This document shows, one piece after another, positions 61,452 to 64,000 of a stretch of DNA of 64,000 nucleotides (its first letter is position 1; each line of letters opens with the position of its first letter). A program made the translations under genes and the position numbers. This DNA is from JADKAV01 sp041393775 (GTDB lineage Bacteria; Actinomycetota; Actinomycetes; S36-B12; UBA10799): contig JAWKJM010000009.1 of the NCBI GenBank assembly GCA_041393775.1, positions 91,153 to 155,152 on the forward strand. Reading direction: 5' to 3'. The notes beneath the pieces are model-generated. The model made no database searches. It had not been told where the DNA came from and was given only the letters and a program-made list of their open reading frames with translations.

Positions 61452-63025
61452 GCCAAGACATTCAGGCGGACGAGAGCGTCAAGCAACGAAATCTGGGGCT
61501 CATCTTCGCCGCCCTCATGATGACCATGCTGCTGGCGGCGCTCGATCAGACCATCGTGTCGACCGCGCTGCCGACGATCACCAGCGACCTCGGCGGGCTC
61601 AATGAGTTGTCCTGGGTCGTCACCGCGTATCTGCTGGCATCGACAGCCAGCACCCCGATCTGGGGCAAGTTGTCCGACCTCTACGGGCGCAAACTCATGC
61701 TGCAGTCGGCGGTGGCGATCTTCGTGGCCGCGTCGATGCTGGCCGGTCTGTCGCAGAACATGGCGCAACTGATCGGAACCCGGGCGCTGCAGGGCATCGG
61801 TGGCGGCGGGCTCATGGTGCTGGTGATGGCCGTGATCGCCGACATCGTGTCGCCCCGCGAGCGCGGCAGGTACATGGGACTGTTCGGGGCGGTCTTCGGC
61901 GTGGCCAGCGTGCTCGGGCCGTTGCTCGGCGGGCTGTTCACCGAGCATCTGAGCTGGCGGTGGGTCTTCTACGTCAACGTGCCACTGGGACTGGCCGCGT
62001 TCCTCGTCCTGGGCGCGGTGCTGCACATCCCAGTGCACAGGCAGAAGCACACCATCGACTGGTTGGGTGCTGCACTCATGGTCGCGGGCACCGTCATGCT
62101 GCTGCTCGTCGCGGTCTGGGGCGGTCAGAAGTACCCGTGGGGCTCGGCCCAGATCATCGGTATGGCAGTGGGTGGAGTGGTGGCGATGACCGCTTTCGTG
62201 TTCCAGGAGTTGCGCCACCCCGAACCGCTCGTGCCGCTGTCGATGTTCCGGCTGTCGGTGCTGCGGGTCGCCTCGGCGATGGGCTTCGTGATCGGTTTCG
62301 GGATGTTCGGAGCGATCGTCTACCTGTCCATCTTCATGCAGGTGGTGCGCGGTGCCTCTCCAACCAGCGCCGGTCTGCAGTTGCTGCCGTTGATGCTGGG
62401 ACTACTCATCACCTCGGTCGTCAGCGGCCGGCTGATCACTCGCACCGGACGTTACAAGATCTTCCCGATCCTCGGCTCCGGCACCGCCACCATCGGCATG
62501 CTCATGCTGTCCCGCTGCGGCGTGGACACCGATCTGTGGTTCGTGTGGCTGTCGGCTTTCGTCCTGGGTATCGGACTCGGAGGCGTGATGCAGGTGCTGG
62601 TGATCGCTGTTCAGAACAACGTCGATCGCAAGCAACTGGGCGCGGCCACCAGTACGGCTACGTTCTTCCGGAGCATCGGCGGCTCTTTCGGGACCGCGGT
62701 GTTCGGGGCTGTCTGGACGGCGCAATTGGCCACCCAGCTCGCGAAGAACCTCCCGGCAGACGTGGCCACACAGCTCAGCACCGCGGGGCAGAGCGTCACC
62801 GCGTCGATGGGCAACATCGCCGAACTGCCCGAGCCGATTCACGACCTTGTGCTGCTGTCGTTCGCCAACTCGATCGACCGGACGTTCTTGCTGGCGGTGC
62901 CGGTCATGCTGGTCGCGTTCGTGCTGTCGTTCTTCCTCAAGGAAGTCCCGCTGAAGACCCGGCCGAGCATCGAGGACGAACTGGCCCACGATGCCGCGCT
63001 TCCGCTGCCTGAGAGCGTCGACTGA
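61448..63025 (+). CDS. DHA2 (EmrB/QacA) family MFS drug exporter
   Basis: Proton-driven exporter of 525 residues with about 14 membrane helices. Motif C and the DHA2 signatures are present: LLAALDQTIVSTALPTI near the start, WGKLSDLYGRKLMLQ (motif A), LQGIGGGGLMVLVMAVIADIVSPRERGRYMGL and FGVASVLGPLLGGLFTEHLSWRWVFYVNVPLG. It exports drugs, dyes or metabolites; the substrate cannot be deduced. ATG 61448 overlaps the MarR stop, so the two are co-expressed. Confidence 0.93.
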   Translation: MSQDIQADESVKQRNLGLIFAALMMTMLLAALDQTIVSTALPTITSDLGGLNELSWVVTAYLLASTASTPIWGKLSDLYGRKLMLQSAVAIFVAASMLAGLSQNMAQLIGTRALQGIGGGGLMVLVMAVIADIVSPRERGRYMGLFGAVFGVASVLGPLLGGLFTEHLSWRWVFYVNVPLGLAAFLVLGAVLHIPVHRQKHTIDWLGAALMVAGTVMLLLVAVWGGQKYPWGSAQIIGMAVGGVVAMTAFVFQELRHPEPLVPLSMFRLSVLRVASAMGFVIGFGMFGAIVYLSIFMQVVRGASPTSAGLQLLPLMLGLLITSVVSGRLITRTGRYKIFPILGSGTATIGMLMLSRCGVDTDLWFVWLSAFVLGIGLGGVMQVLVIAVQNNVDRKQLGAATSTATFFRSIGGSFGTAVFGAVWTAQLATQLAKNLPADVATQLSTAGQSVTASMGNIAELPEPIHDLVLLSFANSIDRTFLLAVPVMLVAFVLSFFLKEVPLKTRPSIEDELAHDAALPLPESVD

Positions 63026-63026
63026 C

Positions 63027-63512
63027 GTGACGGCACGGTTCAGCGCGGGCCTTCTTCCATTCCGGCGTTCCGGTGACGGATTGGAGGTCTTCCTCGTCCA
63101 CATGTCCGGGCCGTACTGGGCGCACAAGGACGACGGTGCCTGGTCGATCGCGAAGGGGGAGTACGACCCGGCGATCGAGCAGCCGGAGGCAGTGGCGCGC
63201 CGGGAGTTCGCTGAGGAGGTCGGACGTCCGGCGCCGTCCGGTGAGTGCCGGGATGCCGGCGAGTTCCGGATGCCGAGTGGAAAGCGAGTGCGGGTGTTCG
63301 CCGTCGAGACCGACGACGACCTGAGTTTCGTGTCGAGCAATCTGTTCACGATGGAATGGCCTCCGCGGTCGGGCAGGATGCAGGAGTTCCCCGAGACCGA
63401 CGCCGCCGCCTGGTTCGATCTGGAGACTGCGCAAGTGAAGTTGGTGAGCGGCCAGGTGCCGGTACTTGCTGCTCTGGCGAAGGCGGTGGACGGGCTGGGG
63501 CGGCCCGGTTGA
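63027..63512 (+). CDS. NUDIX hydrolase
   Basis: A 161-residue NUDIX protein. The box GEYDPAIEQPEAVARREFAEEVG keeps the REFAEEVG metal-binding core but has one extra residue between the first Gly and Glu. RFSAGLLPFRRSGDGLEVFLVHMSGPYWAHKDDGAWSIAKGEYD resembles the subgroup that hydrolyses diadenosine polyphosphates or related nucleotides. GTG 63027 starts immediately after the MFS stop, suggesting the same operon. Confidence 0.87.
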   Translation: MTARFSAGLLPFRRSGDGLEVFLVHMSGPYWAHKDDGAWSIAKGEYDPAIEQPEAVARREFAEEVGRPAPSGECRDAGEFRMPSGKRVRVFAVETDDDLSFVSSNLFTMEWPPRSGRMQEFPETDAAAWFDLETAQVKLVSGQVPVLAALAKAVDGLGRPG

Positions 63513-63537
63513 GTGCGCGGCCTCCTGCGGACGCGAT

Positions 63538-63650
63538 TGTGACGAAGATGCTGGCCCGTGTCCCGCTGTGTTACGAAGGCGCTGGGTTCGGCCCGCCGCG
63601 ACCACGCACCTTCGTCACAATCCGGGCCTGGGTCCCGCAACTTCGTTACA
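63538..63650 (+). repeat. R2 nested palindrome, copy 8
   Basis: Outer arms TGTGACGAAGATGC and GCAACTTCGTTACA; inner arms TGTTACGAAGGCGCTGGGTT and ACCACGCACCTTCGTCACAA, slightly mismatched. It follows the NUDIX gene. The end region 63513-64000 contains this copy, a half copy, and R1 copy D; I see no gene there. Confidence 0.85.
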
Positions 63651-63680
63651 TCGGGTGTGTGGGGGTCCTGCGAACGCAAT

Positions 63681-63700
63681 TGTGACGAAGGATGCGGCCG
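63681..63700 (+). repeat. R2 left half-element
   Basis: TGTGACGAAGGATGCGGCC matches only the left outer arm of R2 with its flank (CTGCGAACGCAAT, compare CTGCGGACGCGAT before copy 8). The rest of the element is absent. It is a truncated copy or a nested duplication next to copy 8. Confidence 0.55.
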
Positions 63701-63789
63701 GCTCAGCCGGGGTGCGTGGCAGGCGGAGGCGCACGTCCTGGGCGTTCCTCCGCGAAGGGGACAGGTCCAATCTCCAGTCCGGGTAGCCG

Positions 63790-63935
63790 CAGGTTGGCCA
63801 CGAGGTTAGAGAACGTGCACGAGGTTAGTGAATGCACGTGTGGCTTCTCTAACCTCGTGCACGACCTCTAACCCGAGCGATTTCCGCCCGGCATCTACCC
63901 GCCTGAACCGGCGGCCCGCCACGGCCATGGGTCTC
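63790..63935 (-). repeat. R1 hairpin element, copy D
   Basis: Inverted like copy C. The hairpin has a left arm ending at 63832, loop TGCACGTGTGGC at 63833-63844 and a right arm from 63845; CGTGCACGAGGTTAGTGAA pairs with the right arm with one mismatch. The leader follows (CGAGCGATTTCCGCCCGGCA, then CGGCCCGCCACGGCCATGG). Confidence 0.8.
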
Positions 63936-64000
63936 AAACGAACCCGTCCAACCCGCTGACGAGCCAAGACGCCGCGCGCTCGCTACAACCGGCCGGTCTC

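Overview
The window is chromosomal DNA from a high-G+C Gram-positive bacterium (Actinomycetota). This rests on gene content: an MtrA-MtrB-LpqB two-component cassette, a long-form HPF, a DUF3499 protein, an Rv3235-like protein beside secA, an Rv3660c-like (Ssd) protein, a mycothiol-era DinB-type protein, a WS/DGAT wax-ester/triacylglycerol synthase, a 180-kDa-type NAD-glutamate dehydrogenase and a tmRNA tag ending FALAA. Many genes begin with GTG, some with TTG and probably one with CTG. The genus cannot be fixed from sequence alone.

Layout. 1-5.3 kb: DUF3499, phosphomannomutase, Trm112-like, SIS-domain and mannose-6-phosphate isomerase genes in one tightly overlapped run (mannose/GDP-mannose supply), then a cation-efflux protein. 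5.9-12.9 kb: CPBP protease, mtrA-mtrB-lpqB, comF-like, hpf and a LuxR-type regulator. 13-23.2 kb: GNAT enzyme, secA, Rv3235-like protein, a BldC-like HTH protein, Ssd-like protein, HAD hydrolase, wax-ester synthase, patatin, DUF6912. 23.5-30 kb: pruA and NAD-GDH, together proline -> glutamate -> 2-oxoglutarate. 30-32.5 kb: AlkB, M14 peptidase, TM2 protein. 32.5-38 kb: prfB-ftsE-ftsX-M23 peptidase-smpB-amidohydrolase, a division and trans-translation block. 38.5-43.5 kb (minus strand): Baeyer-Villiger-type monooxygenase, universal stress protein and a P2-type cation ATPase. 43.8 kb: ssrA with a strong terminator. 44.4-64 kb: small accessory units, including a secreted protein, a GGDEF-EAL protein, DinB, transglutaminase-like, dienelactone hydrolase-like, TetR plus glycosyltransferase, a 1193-residue secreted LamG protein, a carboxyltransferase, B3/B4, LON-domain, OsmC, racemase, GNAT, MarR plus MFS exporter, and NUDIX.

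The most unusual content is intergenic. At least four unrelated families of palindromic repeats occupy the gaps. R1 (GGTTAGAGAA hairpins, 4 loci) keeps a constant 12-base loop while stem sequences change with compensation. R2 (ACGAAG nested double palindromes) has 8 full copies and one half copy. R3 (ACTTTGG nested palindromes) has 2 copies, flanking the large LamG gene. R4 (CCATCTG hairpins) has 2 copies with a compensatory stem change. They lie in convergent, tandem and divergent gaps alike, so they are not simply terminators, and they cluster together (R4+R1, R3+R2, R2+R1). No transposase or RAYT gene is visible here. They look like non-autonomous, structure-selected elements that I do not recognise.

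A second pattern is a TANNNT -10-like hexamer placed 6 or 7 bases upstream of the start codon in ten genes, which indicates widespread leaderless transcription.
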